From NCBI RefSeq assembly GCF_031085375.1, contig NZ_JAVCWF010000001.1, forward strand, positions 186,001 to 250,000: a DNA stretch of 64,000 bases, given 5' to 3'. Positions 37,150 through 45,944 of the stretch are shown piece by piece (positions within the stretch are counted from its first letter, which is position 1; every line of letters starts with the position of its first letter). The notes beneath the pieces were generated by a model. It saw only the letters and a list, made by a program, of their open reading frames with translations, did no database searches and had not been told where the DNA came from. The DNA comes from Lactiplantibacillus brownii. GTDB taxonomy: Bacteria; Bacillota; Bacilli; Lactobacillales; Lactobacillaceae. The position numbers and the translations under genes were made by a program.

Positions 37150-37203
37150 AAAAAAGATTGATAACGACTCAGAAAAGTGCGAGCCGTTATCAATCTTTTT
37201 TTT
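37150..37203. terminator. Strong hairpin terminator, one of two similar copies
   Basis: The arms AAAGATTGATAACG and CGTTATCAATCTTT enclose CTC..GAG, with T residues after and A residues before. It follows module B of copy 4 when read on the minus strand, so it could end the oppA transcript. A very similar hairpin lies at 54668. Confidence 0.85.
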
Positions 37204-37250
37204 GAAATCAGCTAACTGTCAGGAAAGCTGACCATAGCCGAAGTGAGTTA

Positions 37251-37662
37251 TTAATTGTCCGTCTCCGTGGACCAGCACGTTCGCTGTGGGGCAGACCTGC
37301 AGCCAAAGACCGGTCTACAGGGCGCTTTTAAGCCGAAACCCGCGTCTTAAAAGTCGGCCAAACACTAACCTGGGAAAGCCGCCCAGCTAAGTGTTTCGAC
37401 ACGGCAAACGAGCTAGTCCACTCCGAAGTTAAACAGGAATTTAACAAAAGAACATTGATAAATCCCTGTTTAACGAAAAATCAATTGTTATTAAGAATCA
37501 CAGATTAGCGCAGGGCGGGCTGGATGATGCTCAGTGGTGAAATTTCTCTTTGCTGGTGAATTTCCAGCTTAGAGAAAGCCCGGCTTGTGAGACCGACCTT
37601 TGGCTCACAAACGTGGCCACCACGTTCCAGCATCAGTCCAGACCAACCGGAGCGGCAAGTTA
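37251..37662 (-). repeat. Composite A-B structured repeat, copy 4
   Basis: Minus orientation: module A 37662-37504, linker, module B 37430-37251. Module A helix 3 is TTTCTCT/AGAGAAA. Module B has AACACT/AGTGTT where copies 1 and 5 have GACACT/AGTGTC, a compensated change, and a perfect CTTTTAAG/CTTAAAAG. It starts about 60 bp after the oppA stop on the same strand and is followed by the terminator at 37203. Confidence 0.92.
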
Positions 37663-37719
37663 AGTGGGCACTGAACGTTACAAAAATATTAGCGTGATTC
37701 AAACACAAACAGTAATGCG

Positions 37720-39375
37720 TTACTTAGCCATGTAAGCTTCTTTGAAGTTGTAGTTGATGCCGGCAGTGTTGTAGACCAAGCCTTTCAACTTAGGATTGAC
37801 CATTTGTGCAACGACATTTTGTGACAATGGTGCGACACCTTGATCAGTACCAATTTCTTTTTCAGCCTTTGCTAAAGCCGCCCAACGTGCTTTGGTGCTC
37901 GTGGTACTGTTGGCAGTGTTGATGGCTTCATCGTAGGACTTATTAGTCCATTTACCGAAATTGTAATCGTTGGTCGAGGTCATGATACCTAAATCAGAGA
38001 TTGGGTCAGCGAAATCCGCTTGCCAAGCTGAGATGACCAATTCGAAATTACCAGCGACTTCACGAGCAATCCGGGTCTTATAAGGAACGGTGACACTTTT
38101 GACAGTTAATCCGGGGAGCTCTTTTTCCAATTGGCCTTGAAGATATTCAGATAAAGCTTTCATCTGATCCGTGTCGTCATGGGTCAAAGTTAAGGTCAGT
38201 TTCTTTTTGCCAACTTCTGCTAAACCAGCTTTCCAAAGCTTTTTAGCCTTAGTTGGATTGTAGCTGACAGCACTGGCGACTTTGTTTTCTGTGGCGAAGT
38301 CTTTACCCGTCGTGGGATCGTTGGCAAGTCCAGCCGTGACGAAACCTTGTGGTGTGACTGAACCATCGCCGAGCACGTTGTTGACGAGCTGCTTCCGATT
38401 CAGTGTTAACGACATCGCTTGCCGGAGTTTCTTGTTGCTTAATTCTTTGACTTTCTTTTGGTTAAGTTCCAAATAGTTTAAGCGTGATGACTTGCGGATC
38501 ACAAGCTTTTTATTGTGTTTCTCGTTTTTGACTTGTTGGCCAGATAGGGTCGCCATGTCAAGCTTGCCACTTTGGAATAAATTGAACCCGGTCGTGGTAG
38601 ATTTGACGACTTGATCGTGAATCTTGGTCAAGTGGACGTGGGTTTTGTCCCAGTATTGGTTGTTCTTAACTAAGGTCCAAGTTGAATTAGTTCCTTGCCA
38701 GCCCGTCATTTTAAATGGCCCATTATAGACCATCTTACTGGAGCTCGTGCCGTATTGCTTACCATATTTTTCTACGGCGTGTTGATTTTGCGGGAAGAAG
38801 ACTACGAAGCCCATCAGGAGCTTGAAATATTGGATAGGTTTTTCGAGGGTTACGGTTAGCTTATATTTACCATCAGCCTTGATGCCTAAGCTGCTTGCTT
38901 TGGCCTTCCCATTAGTGATCTTATCGGCGTTCTTGATTCCTGAATACAGATAGGCATACTGTGAGGCCGTCTTAGGATTAACGGTGCGTCGCCAACCATA
39001 AACAAAATCGTTAGCGGTAACTTGATCACCGTTACTCCATTTGGCATTCTTGCGTAGCGTGAAAGTATAAGTCTTTTTATCTTTGGAGACTTTCGTGCTA
39101 GTCGCAATACCGGGAGTGACTTTACTGTTGTTTCCTAAGCGATAGAGGCCTTCTTGCGAGTTGTTGATCATCGTGCCACTGATGACATCAACGGCGAGAG
39201 ACGGGTCTAACGTGGAGAGATCTTGACCATTTTCGGACCAATTTAAAACCTGTGATTTTGCTAAATCGCCACTCGTTGAACTGGTAGCAGAACTTGATTT
39301 GGTGCCGCAACCTGTGAGTAGAAAGCCGGCTGTGGCAGTAACGGCAACGGCCGTTGAAACTAATTTCCATTTCAT
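37720..39375 (-). CDS. oppA: Oligopeptide ABC transporter substrate-binding lipoprotein
   Basis: This 551-residue protein has a signal peptide ending in the lipobox LLTGC (Cys23) and the SBP_bac_5 body (LNWSENGQDLSTLDPSLAVD near the N-terminus, ANDFVYGWRRTVNPKTASQYAYL in part). It binds peptides outside the cell. No permease or ATPase gene is adjacent, so it works with an Opp system encoded elsewhere. AAAGGGG precedes the ATG. Confidence 0.93.
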   Translation of the reverse strand: MKWKLVSTAVAVTATAGFLLTGCGTKSSSATSSTSGDLAKSQVLNWSENGQDLSTLDPSLAVDVISGTMINNSQEGLYRLGNNSKVTPGIATSTKVSKDKKTYTFTLRKNAKWSNGDQVTANDFVYGWRRTVNPKTASQYAYLYSGIKNADKITNGKAKASSLGIKADGKYKLTVTLEKPIQYFKLLMGFVVFFPQNQHAVEKYGKQYGTSSSKMVYNGPFKMTGWQGTNSTWTLVKNNQYWDKTHVHLTKIHDQVVKSTTTGFNLFQSGKLDMATLSGQQVKNEKHNKKLVIRKSSRLNYLELNQKKVKELSNKKLRQAMSLTLNRKQLVNNVLGDGSVTPQGFVTAGLANDPTTGKDFATENKVASAVSYNPTKAKKLWKAGLAEVGKKKLTLTLTHDDTDQMKALSEYLQGQLEKELPGLTVKSVTVPYKTRIAREVAGNFELVISAWQADFADPISDLGIMTSTNDYNFGKWTNKSYDEAINTANSTTSTKARWAALAKAEKEIGTDQGVAPLSQNVVAQMVNPKLKGLVYNTAGINYNFKEAYMAK

Positions 39376-39908
39376 CTATGTATGCCCCTTTTTGATATGA
39401 GCTGCCGTTACGTGAAGGAAACGACAAGTTCATTGATTTATGATATGTTAATGAGAATACATTAAAAACAAATTAAAATCAACATTAAAATTTTCACATT
39501 TTATTCAAAAAGGCACTCAAAAACGCTCGGAAAGGACAAATCCGGGCGTTTTAGTATAATATCAGTAACACAATTAAGCCCAATATATTCATAAAAATCA
39601 GCCAAGTGACTTATCGTCTAACGACTCAAAGGTACTTGGCTGATTTTCGTGAATATATTGGGACGATAAATAATGAACAAGGGCTTAGAATACACATGAC
39701 AAGTATATGAAACAACGCTCAAGTGCCGAAACCTTGTTAAAACGCCACCTGTGTAAGATTGAGGCAGTGTTTTCACAACTATGCTGGTTATTTAGTATAG
39801 AGCCTGAAAATTCCGTCCTCTAAAGGGATTTTCTCCGTAGCACATCACCCCTTAGGCTGATTATGCTCAAAACATGTTAAACCAAAATCTTTTGCATCAG
39901 AACCTTTT
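39376..39908. other. Intergenic region with a long inverted repeat
   Basis: It holds the oppA promoter region and the 29-bp inverted repeat described separately, then 245 bp without a gene. GC content drops here, marking the left edge of the low-GC island. Confidence 0.5.
39579..39662. repeat. 29-bp imperfect inverted repeat
   Basis: Arms 39579-39607 and 39634-39662 (cores CCCAATATATTCA and ATCAGCCAAGT) match except for two bases, around a 26-bp loop. Part of the arm, ACTTGGCTGATTTT, recurs at 54648. It could be a worn mobile-element end or a terminator for the Rgg-like gene, but no T run follows. Confidence 0.7.
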
Positions 39909-40805
39909 CTATATTCTTTGACGATGATAGGTTTCACTTAACGATAGGTGGTAGTTATAAATAGCCTGAAAAACTCTAAAATCAGGAAACTTCAATTTTT
40001 GTAAAGTACGTAAAAATTCATAACATTCTGTTCGTGCATGATTTAAATCGTAATCAAAATAAAGATTAAATAGCAAATCACTAAACTTTAGTGTCAGTAC
40101 TGCGGTAAAGTCTGTCAATTCAATAACAAAAGTATGACTTAATTTCAAATAGTTATTTATAAAATTATACTTCTTATTTGTTAACTGAATTTGCAAATAA
40201 TTTAAAATTATACTTCCCATATTTTGATCAATTTCCACTTTAGAATCAACCAAATTTTTATATTTTGAATAAGCTTTAACAGCTCGATTCATACACAAAT
40301 CTAAATTAAAATTTTCTAATCTAAAAATAAAGATTCCATCAACAAATTCTCTAAACTCAATAAGCGACCATTCAGAAGATTCAAGCAAATGTATCTTCAA
40401 TGGATACGTTGGCTCTAATTGCATATTTAGAGGATTATTTCCGTGCACATATATTTTTACATATGCTAGTGCTGAGATCATTTGACTATCCAGAGAATCC
40501 TCCAAATGATACTGCTCATATATGCACTTCAATTCAGAAAAATTGTTTGACGAAGACGCATTGTCGATGTCACGCAACATCTTTTTGAACTTATATTCAT
40601 TATTTCTATAGTGGATATATTCAAACTCATTTGGAGAAACGTTTAGCCTTTTTAAAATTTCGAAAAATTTACTAGTCTCAATACCTGAAAGTCCATTCTC
40701 AAATCGAGATGCAAAGTTTCGTGAAATTATTCCAGTATAAACCATACTTTGTGTTAATTTCCGTTGTTTACGAATTAATCGGATGCTTTCCCCAATTTTT
40801 TTCAA
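39909..40805 (-). CDS. Rgg/MutR-family transcriptional regulator
   Basis: This 298-residue protein has an N-terminal XRE helix-turn-helix (SIRLIRKQRKLTQ, residues 7-19) and a long helical domain typical of Rgg regulators that bind short peptides. The start is TTG with GGGGAG upstream. Its GC is clearly lower than in neighbours, as for the divergent MFS gene, suggesting joint transfer. It probably controls that exporter from the 118-bp shared region. No short hydrophobic signal-peptide gene was found beside it. Confidence 0.85.
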   Translation of the reverse strand: MKKIGESIRLIRKQRKLTQSMVYTGIISRNFASRFENGLSGIETSKFFEILKRLNVSPNEFEYIHYRNNEYKFKKMLRDIDNASSSNNFSELKCIYEQYHLEDSLDSQMISALAYVKIYVHGNNPLNMQLEPTYPLKIHLLESSEWSLIEFREFVDGIFIFRLENFNLDLCMNRAVKAYSKYKNLVDSKVEIDQNMGSIILNYLQIQLTNKKYNFINNYLKLSHTFVIELTDFTAVLTLKFSDLLFNLYFDYDLNHARTECYEFLRTLQKLKFPDFRVFQAIYNYHLSLSETYHRQRI

Positions 40806-40923
40806 ATAACCACACTCCCCTTAAGTAACAGCATTTATGCTATATAACGTAACCTTTATGCAACAAAATAACAAATGGATTAAAAATTAGAGTGATAAAT
40901 TTAATTTAGCAAAGGAGGCAGAC

Positions 40924-42132
40924 ATGTTAAGAAATATTTCGCTAATTTCAGCAACCAATATTCTATTTAATCTATCTGTAACAACACTTAATTTTGTGTT
41001 TGGCTTATATTTTTTTGAGTTAACGGGATCTGCCTTCATCTTTGGTACATTAACAATTATTGGTCCTATAGTAAGCCTATTACTAACTCCAATAATGGCC
41101 AATATTGTAGATCGTATCAACCACAAAAAAATATTGATTTACTCACAATTACTTGCGGCTATTTTTCTTCTTATTTACGAACTTTTTTCTGTTCTTATTA
41201 GCTCTAAAAAGCTGCTACTAACTTATGTTTTAATGATTTTAATTCGGATTTGTGAGGAATTGTTTAGTGTCACCTTGAAAGCGACTGTCACGCAGCTAAC
41301 CATTAAAAATAATTATCAAAAATTCAACAGTTTGATTCAATCCACTACGGCAACAGCAAACATTCTAGGCCCCATCTTGGGTGGCATTGCATACAGTTTA
41401 ATTGATATAAACATATTTACATTAGGTAGTATTGCTCTTCTTCTAACATCAATACTTTTTACTCGCCATATTTACTTTGAATTTGAGCCTACTCAAGAAA
41501 AGCAAGAAAAGATAAACTTTCTTTCTGTCATAGACCTTATTAAACATCGTCCGGAAATCTTTTCCTTAATAATCATTGCAATGTTTCTTAACTTTTTTGC
41601 CTCTTCAATTAATATTGGATTACCTGTACTTATTTTGCAGAAATTAAAGTTATCGAAGTTAATTTATAGCTTTTTAGAGAGTCTAACTAGTATAGCTATG
41701 CTTGGCGGTGGCATGTTGCTTGTAGTTCTACAAATAAAAGATCAATTAAAATCTATTTATACTTCAATGTTAGCATTTACTATTATCTTAGTGCTATTTG
41801 GGATTCCTTTACAAAATTTCGGAGTATTTATTACGATTAGTTATATCAGTGTTCTCGTACTTTGTTTCGGTTTGATAATCGTCTTTGCGAATACTGCAAT
41901 GACTACTTATTTGCAAGATACTGTACCAACTAATCAGCAGGGCGGAGTTTATTCAATTATCAATGCAATTTCTCAACTATTTGTCCCTTTAGGAGCACTG
42001 GGTTATGGACTATTATTTGATAAATTTGACTATACTTTTGTTTTTTTCATCTCAGGAATAAGTGCATTTTCCTTAGTTGTTCCATTACTACTTAGAGGCA
42101 AAAAGACTGTTCTTAAAGGAGATAAATCATGA
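40924..42132 (+). CDS. MFS exporter of the low-GC island
   Basis: This 402-residue protein has 12 predicted helices and resembles MFS_3-type efflux proteins (LFNLSVTTLNFVFGLYFFELTGSA, DRINHKKIL). AAAGGAGG precedes the ATG. It is divergent from the Rgg-like regulator, a pairing seen in peptide-sensing and bacteriocin or efflux loci. Its stop codon overlaps the start of a truncated third gene (ATGA). Substrate unknown. Confidence 0.88.
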   Translation: MLRNISLISATNILFNLSVTTLNFVFGLYFFELTGSAFIFGTLTIIGPIVSLLLTPIMANIVDRINHKKILIYSQLLAAIFLLIYELFSVLISSKKLLLTYVLMILIRICEELFSVTLKATVTQLTIKNNYQKFNSLIQSTTATANILGPILGGIAYSLIDINIFTLGSIALLLTSILFTRHIYFEFEPTQEKQEKINFLSVIDLIKHRPEIFSLIIIAMFLNFFASSINIGLPVLILQKLKLSKLIYSFLESLTSIAMLGGGMLLVVLQIKDQLKSIYTSMLAFTIILVLFGIPLQNFGVFITISYISVLVLCFGLIIVFANTAMTTYLQDTVPTNQQGGVYSIINAISQLFVPLGALGYGLLFDKFDYTFVFFISGISAFSLVVPLLLRGKKTVLKGDKS

Positions 42133-42256
42133 AACCATATCTAATGCAAAGATCTACTGCAAAGATCTACTGGTTATCAATCAATCGGCCAGTCAAAAGA
42201 TATCGACTTTAAATATTTGTTAAATGGTCAAAATACACCTATAAATTACTGGTCAG
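42129..42256 (+). pseudogene. Truncated and frameshifted third gene of the Rgg-MFS island
   Basis: The ATG overlaps the MFS stop and has AAAGGAG upstream, so it was a translated operon gene. As it stands it stops after 27 codons because of a 13-bp tandem duplication (42146-42171). With one repeat unit removed the frame continues MKPYLMQRSTGYQSIGQSKD and beyond for 42 residues, then meets the group II intron remnant. The family cannot be recognised from 42 residues. Confidence 0.7.
42146..42171 (+). repeat. 13-bp tandem duplication causing a frameshift
   Basis: GCAAAGATCTACT occurs twice in direct succession (42146-42158 and 42159-42171). Thirteen is not a multiple of three, so the duplication breaks the reading frame of the gene it lies in. 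Confidence 0.9.
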
Positions 42257-42968
42257 TCGAGGCCACCAATTTGTACGCTATGCGGACGACTGTAACATTT
42301 ATGTCAAAAGTAAGCGTGCTGGTGAGCGAGTCCTGAGGAATATTACTAAATTCCTAGAAAACAGTTTAGAAGTGACAGTCAACAAGAAGAAAACAACGGT
42401 TGGGTCACCATTAAGACTAAAGTTCTTGGGATTTACGCTGGGTGTTGATCGAAATGGGGCGTATCCGCGTCCACATGGAATTGCCAAGCAATGTGTCAAA
42501 CAGTCACTTAAAGTTATGACAGGTCGAAGCCGAAGTATCAGTTGGCAACAATTGATGAAAGAAATTCGTCAGAAAATGCGAGGATGGTTGCAATATTATG
42601 GGATTGGTAAGTTGAAGACGTTTATTCAGCAATTGGACACATGGCTTAGAAGTCGTATAAGACAATTGATTTGGAAACGTTGGAAAAAGGCCAAAACCCG
42701 AATTCGTCAACTGATGAAAATAGGCATGACAGTAGAGCAAGCCAAGACCAATGCCAATACCCGAAAGGACTATTGGAGAACAGCGCATAGTAAGACGATG
42801 TGCTATACGTATACGAATGAAAAGCTGGAGTGTTTTGGACAGATTTATCAGTCCAAGACACTCCAGCTTATTCAGAATACTTAAATTATTGAACCGCCGT
42901 ATACGGATCCGTACGTACGGTGGTGTGAGAGGTCGGTAATTGAAATAATCAATTACCTCCTACTCGAT
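42257..42968 (+). mobile_element. 5'-truncated group II intron
   Basis: The remnant carries the end of an intron-encoded reverse transcriptase and, after it, domain V (42891-42934, GCCGTATACGGATCCGTACG and the matching TACGGTGG) and domain VI (hairpin GGTAATTG / CAATTACC, 42936-42958), ending near CTACTCGAT. Domains I-IV and the first half of the protein are missing, so it cannot splice or move by itself. Confidence 0.88.
42258..42884 (+). pseudogene. Group II intron reverse transcriptase/maturase, C-terminal part
   Basis: The readable frame begins RGHQFVRYADDCNIYVKS, holding the catalytic YADD, and runs through the maturase (GIIM) region (MRGWLQYYGIGK) to a stop at 42884, about 208 residues. 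Full-length proteins have 420-600 residues, so the N-terminal fingers and palm motifs are gone and there is no proper start. Confidence 0.9.
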
Positions 42969-43012
42969 TGATTATGGTATAGGGCTTTTAGGATGCTGTT
43001 GAGAATTTGCAA

Positions 43013-43447
43013 TTAAGCCCGCCAACGCATGTTGTATTCTGGTTGATTCACGGCCTTATCGATCGATTGTCGATGAACTTGAAAGTCGCTGTGATGGTAA
43101 AACGCGACTGCTGAACGATTAGCCACATAGACATCAAGTTGTAGCTTGGATTGTTGTGTCTTAGCAGCGTTTAATAGTGCGGTTCCGACGCCCTGTTTTT
43201 GGGCTGTAGCGGTTACGAAGATACCCGCAATATAATTGCCTTGTAACCCCAGAAAGCCAATTAACTGGCCCGTCTCGATGGCAATAATCAAGCGTGCGGC
43301 CGGTAAAGCAGCCCGCACAGCTGGCAGTTGTTTGCGCCAATAGTCGGCTTTAACAAAGGGGTGGGCGGCCAAGTTCCCAGCCAGCCAAATCGCCATTAAT
43401 TGATCTAATTGTGACTCAGTTGGTTGTTTCAACGTTTCGATTTGCAT
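43013..43447 (-). CDS. GNAT family N-acetyltransferase, third gene of the ser operon
   Basis: This 144-residue protein has the acetyl-CoA loop QKQGVGTALLNAAK (about residues 82-95) and VAFYHHSDFQV near the end. It starts 9 bp after serA with AAGGAAAT as ribosome binding site, so it is co-transcribed with serC-serA. The substrate is unknown; its place suggests a link to serine metabolism, but that is only inference. Confidence 0.85.
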   Translation of the reverse strand: MQIETLKQPTESQLDQLMAIWLAGNLAAHPFVKADYWRKQLPAVRAALPAARLIIAIETGQLIGFLGLQGNYIAGIFVTATAQKQGVGTALLNAAKTQQSKLQLDVYVANRSAVAFYHHSDFQVHRQSIDKAVNQPEYNMRWRA

Positions 43448-43456
43448 AGGATTTCC

Positions 43457-44626
43457 TTAGTGATGGATTAACAGTCGGACGCGATAGACTGCCGGAATTT
43501 TATTTAACGCGTCAATCAATTGTTGGCTACTTTCGTGATCGAGGTCGTCAACATCGATGATGGTGTAAGCCGTATGATCTTTAGCAGCATTGGCCATGGT
43601 GGCAATGTTTAGACCGGCCTCAGCCAATTTTGTCGTGATCTGGCTAACCATGTTGGGCACATTTTGATGCATCACCGTGAACCGGTAAGCGGCGTTAAAA
43701 GGCACGTTTAAAGTGGGTAAATTGATGGCGTATTGAACATTACCAGTCTCCAAATAAGTCATGATCGTGCGGGCAGCCTGGGTGGCGCCATTGACTTCTG
43801 CTTCCAGTGTTGAGCCCCCAATATGAGGCGTGACAGTCACTGCGGTTTGGTTCGCTAATTGGGGTTCACCAAAATCTGTGTAATAATGGGCCACTTGTCC
43901 AGCTTTGATCGCGGCGAGTACGGCAGTATTATCAACGATGCCACCGCGTGAGTAATTGAATAATTTGACTCCCGCTGGCATGGCGGCTAAATCCGCCGCA
44001 CCAATCAGATTTAAGGTGTCTTTACTCTTAGGTACGTGAACGGTCACATAATCCGCGTTTTTGACAGCCATTTGTAAAGTTGCGGCTCGTTGGACTTGTT
44101 TGGAGATGTTCCACGCGGCATCCGCTGAAAGATAAGGATCGTAGCCAATAACGTGCATTCCTAAGTCTAAAGCAGCGTTCGCAACTAGTGAGCCAACGTG
44201 GCCTAAGCCAACAACGGCGAGTGTTTTTCCAAGGAGTTCTGTCCCGTTAAATTTGGTCTTATCGTGTTCCGTTCGTTGTGAAACATCCGCTTCGGTATGT
44301 TCAGCCGAATAGTCAGCGGCGGCGATTAAATTTCGTGAGGCGATGACCAGTAAAGCGATGACCAGTTCTTTGACCGCGTTGGCATTGCTACCAGGCGTGT
44401 TAAATACCGCCGTCCCATTAGTCGTGGCAACTTCGAGGGGAATATTATTGACTCCTGCACCGGCCCGCGCGATGACCTTGAGTGAGCTAGGTAACGCTTG
44501 ATGATGAAGGTCGACGGAACGAATCAAATAAGCATCTGGTTGGTCGGATTGATTAAGGGCATAGTTGCTAGTGAAAGTATCGAGTCCAGCTTGGGCAATC
44601 GCATTATAAGTTTTAATTTGATACAT
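43457..44626 (-). CDS. serA: D-3-phosphoglycerate dehydrogenase
   Basis: This 389-residue enzyme oxidises 3-phosphoglycerate to 3-phosphohydroxypyruvate, the first step of serine synthesis. It has the NAD-binding motif VGLGHVGSLVANAALDLGM, the active-site stretch NYSRGGIVDN and a C-terminal ACT domain (about 315-389) that usually binds serine for feedback control. The ATG at 44626 follows AAAGGAG inside the serC end; the longer ORF is rejected. Only 1 bp separates it from serC. Confidence 0.93.
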   Translation of the reverse strand: MYQIKTYNAIAQAGLDTFTSNYALNQSDQPDAYLIRSVDLHHQALPSSLKVIARAGAGVNNIPLEVATTNGTAVFNTPGSNANAVKELVIALLVIASRNLIAAADYSAEHTEADVSQRTEHDKTKFNGTELLGKTLAVVGLGHVGSLVANAALDLGMHVIGYDPYLSADAAWNISKQVQRAATLQMAVKNADYVTVHVPKSKDTLNLIGAADLAAMPAGVKLFNYSRGGIVDNTAVLAAIKAGQVAHYYTDFGEPQLANQTAVTVTPHIGGSTLEAEVNGATQAARTIMTYLETGNVQYAINLPTLNVPFNAAYRFTVMHQNVPNMVSQITTKLAEAGLNIATMANAAKDHTAYTIIDVDDLDHESSQQLIDALNKIPAVYRVRLLIHH

Positions 44627-44627
44627 T

Positions 44628-45716
44628 TTAGTTTTCTCCTTTAGCATGGTTAGCTTCAAATGTTGCGAGATAATCAACAAGAGCCTGGACACCGGCCAGT
44701 GGCATGGCATTATATAGACTTGCACGCATGCCACCAACTAATCGGTGACCCTTTAAGTTTAATAAACCTTGTTTAGTGGCACCCGCAATCACTTGCGCGT
44801 CAATCGCGGGGTCGCCGGTGACAAAGGGCACGTTCATCATTGAACGATCGGCCGGTTTCACGTGACAGGTGAATAATTTTGACTGATCTAAGAAATCATA
44901 AAGCAGGGCGGCTTTAACTTGATTACGTTTAGCGATGACGGTCAGACCGCCTTGGGCTTTGAGCCATTTCAACACGAGCCCTGCAGCATAGATGGCGAAT
45001 ACGGGTGGTGTGTTGAACATTGAACGTTTATCGGCAAAAAGCTGATAATCCAGCATGCTTGGTAAGTTTTGCGCTTGACCAATGAGATCTTCACGAACGA
45101 TGACGATTGTTAAACCAGCGGGGCCAAGATTCTTTTGTGCGCCGGCAAAAATCATGCCAAAATCAGTGACGTTGTAAACTTGACCTAGAAAGTTTGAGGA
45201 CATATCCGCGACTAACGGCACCCGTCCCGTTTGCGGCAAAGTGGTATAAGCCGTCCCTTCAATGGTGTTGTTCGTTGTGAGGTGAACGTAATCTAGGGCT
45301 TGATCGACCGGTGCGTTCAAGGTTGGTAGCGCGGTAAAATGATTACCCGCCGCCGTCGCCAGAATATCAACTTGGGTCTTGACCCGCCGTGCTTCATCGG
45401 CGGCGCGACTAGCCCAATGACCACTGTCGAGTAGGCCAATATGATGATGTTTGGTGGCTAAGTTCAAAGGGGCTGCGGTGAATTGCAAGGTCCCGCCGCC
45501 TTGGAAAAAGAGTACCCGGTAATTGTCGGGAATCTGCATCAGCTCACGCAGATCGGCTTCAGCATCGTTAATGACTTGATCAAATAGTTGAGAGCGATGG
45601 GAGATCTCCATGATACTCATCCCAGAGCCTTGAAATGATGGTAATTCAGCCTGAATTTGATCAATAACTGGCTTAGGCATGACAGCCGGACCAGCAGAAA
45701 AGTTATACGTTGTCAT
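44628..45716 (-). CDS. serC: Phosphoserine aminotransferase
   Basis: This 362-residue PLP enzyme converts 3-phosphohydroxypyruvate to phosphoserine. FSAGPAVMP at the N-terminus, the HRSQLF and QGGGTLQF motifs, and the PLP lysine in GAQKNLGPAG are typical. The ATG at 45716 has AGTAGGGA upstream. It is the first gene of serC-serA-GNAT and lies behind a leader peptide and attenuator. No phosphoserine phosphatase gene is nearby. Confidence 0.95.
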   Translation of the reverse strand: MTTYNFSAGPAVMPKPVIDQIQAELPSFQGSGMSIMEISHRSQLFDQVINDAEADLRELMQIPDNYRVLFFQGGGTLQFTAAPLNLATKHHHIGLLDSGHWASRAADEARRVKTQVDILATAAGNHFTALPTLNAPVDQALDYVHLTTNNTIEGTAYTTLPQTGRVPLVADMSSNFLGQVYNVTDFGMIFAGAQKNLGPAGLTIVIVREDLIGQAQNLPSMLDYQLFADKRSMFNTPPVFAIYAAGLVLKWLKAQGGLTVIAKRNQVKAALLYDFLDQSKLFTCHVKPADRSMMNVPFVTGDPAIDAQVIAGATKQGLLNLKGHRLVGGMRASLYNAMPLAGVQALVDYLATFEANHAKGEN

Positions 45717-45756
45717 AAAAAAATCCCTACTTTCAAATTTAATCATTTATTAACTA

Positions 45757-45794
45757 CAAAAAAAGTCCTAATGGTCATGATTGACCACGAGGAC
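45757..45794 (-). terminator. Attenuator terminator upstream of serC
   Basis: On the minus strand GTCCT-CG-TGGTCA, ATCA loop, TGACCA-TT-AGGAC (45794 to 45765) is followed by a run of U. It lies 41 bp before the serC start, so it must be overcome for serCA expression. Confidence 0.85.
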
Positions 45795-45825
45795 GGTTGA
45801 TTTCAGTAATAGTTCGGCCCTCGTC
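45787..45825 (-). promoter_or_regulatory. Putative antiterminator of the serC leader
   Basis: ACGAGG (minus strand, in 45825-45819) can pair with CCTCGT (45792-45787), which is part of the terminator's upstream arm. GGCCGA (45819-45814) can also pair with TCGGCC at the end of the leader ORF (45884-45879). These mutually exclusive pairings are what a ribosome-controlled attenuator needs. The direction of control is not settled by the sequence. Confidence 0.5.
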
Positions 45826-45875
45826 ATCGAATGTTAGTGGACATCCGTGTTCGGGCTGCATAAGTTCAGACGAAT

Positions 45876-45944
45876 TTAGGCCGACACAGATGTTTGTGTT
45901 GACCAGGAGGAGACGATTAAGTTAGCATTACGATTGATAAACAT
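45876..45944 (-). CDS. Serine-rich leader peptide of the serCA operon
   Basis: This 22-codon ORF begins 7-9 bp after AGGAG. Five of its last eleven codons are serine (positions 12, 13, 15, 19, 21), in the context VSSWSTQTSVSA. It lies directly after the promoter and before the attenuator terminator of serC. Such enrichment is the hallmark of leader peptides that sense charged tRNA-Ser by ribosome stalling. Confidence 0.75.
   Translation of the reverse strand: MFINRNANLIVSSWSTQTSVSA

Noticed and set aside
39579..39662. Insertion sequence ends
   Set aside because: The arms enclose only 26 bp and no transposase is present; kept as an inverted repeat only.
39663..39908. A 5' part of the group II intron in the gap before the Rgg-like gene
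   Set aside because: No GTGYG start or recognisable domain I segments could be found there.
42129..42212. A 27-residue secreted or signalling peptide gene of the Rgg-MFS locus
   Set aside because: Its end is created by a 13-bp duplication; removing it restores a longer frame, so it is a broken gene rather than a peptide gene.
45757..45944. T-box riboswitch upstream of serC
   Set aside because: The conserved GGGTGGTACCGCGG-type T-box sequence is absent; a serine-rich leader ORF and a terminator explain the region better.
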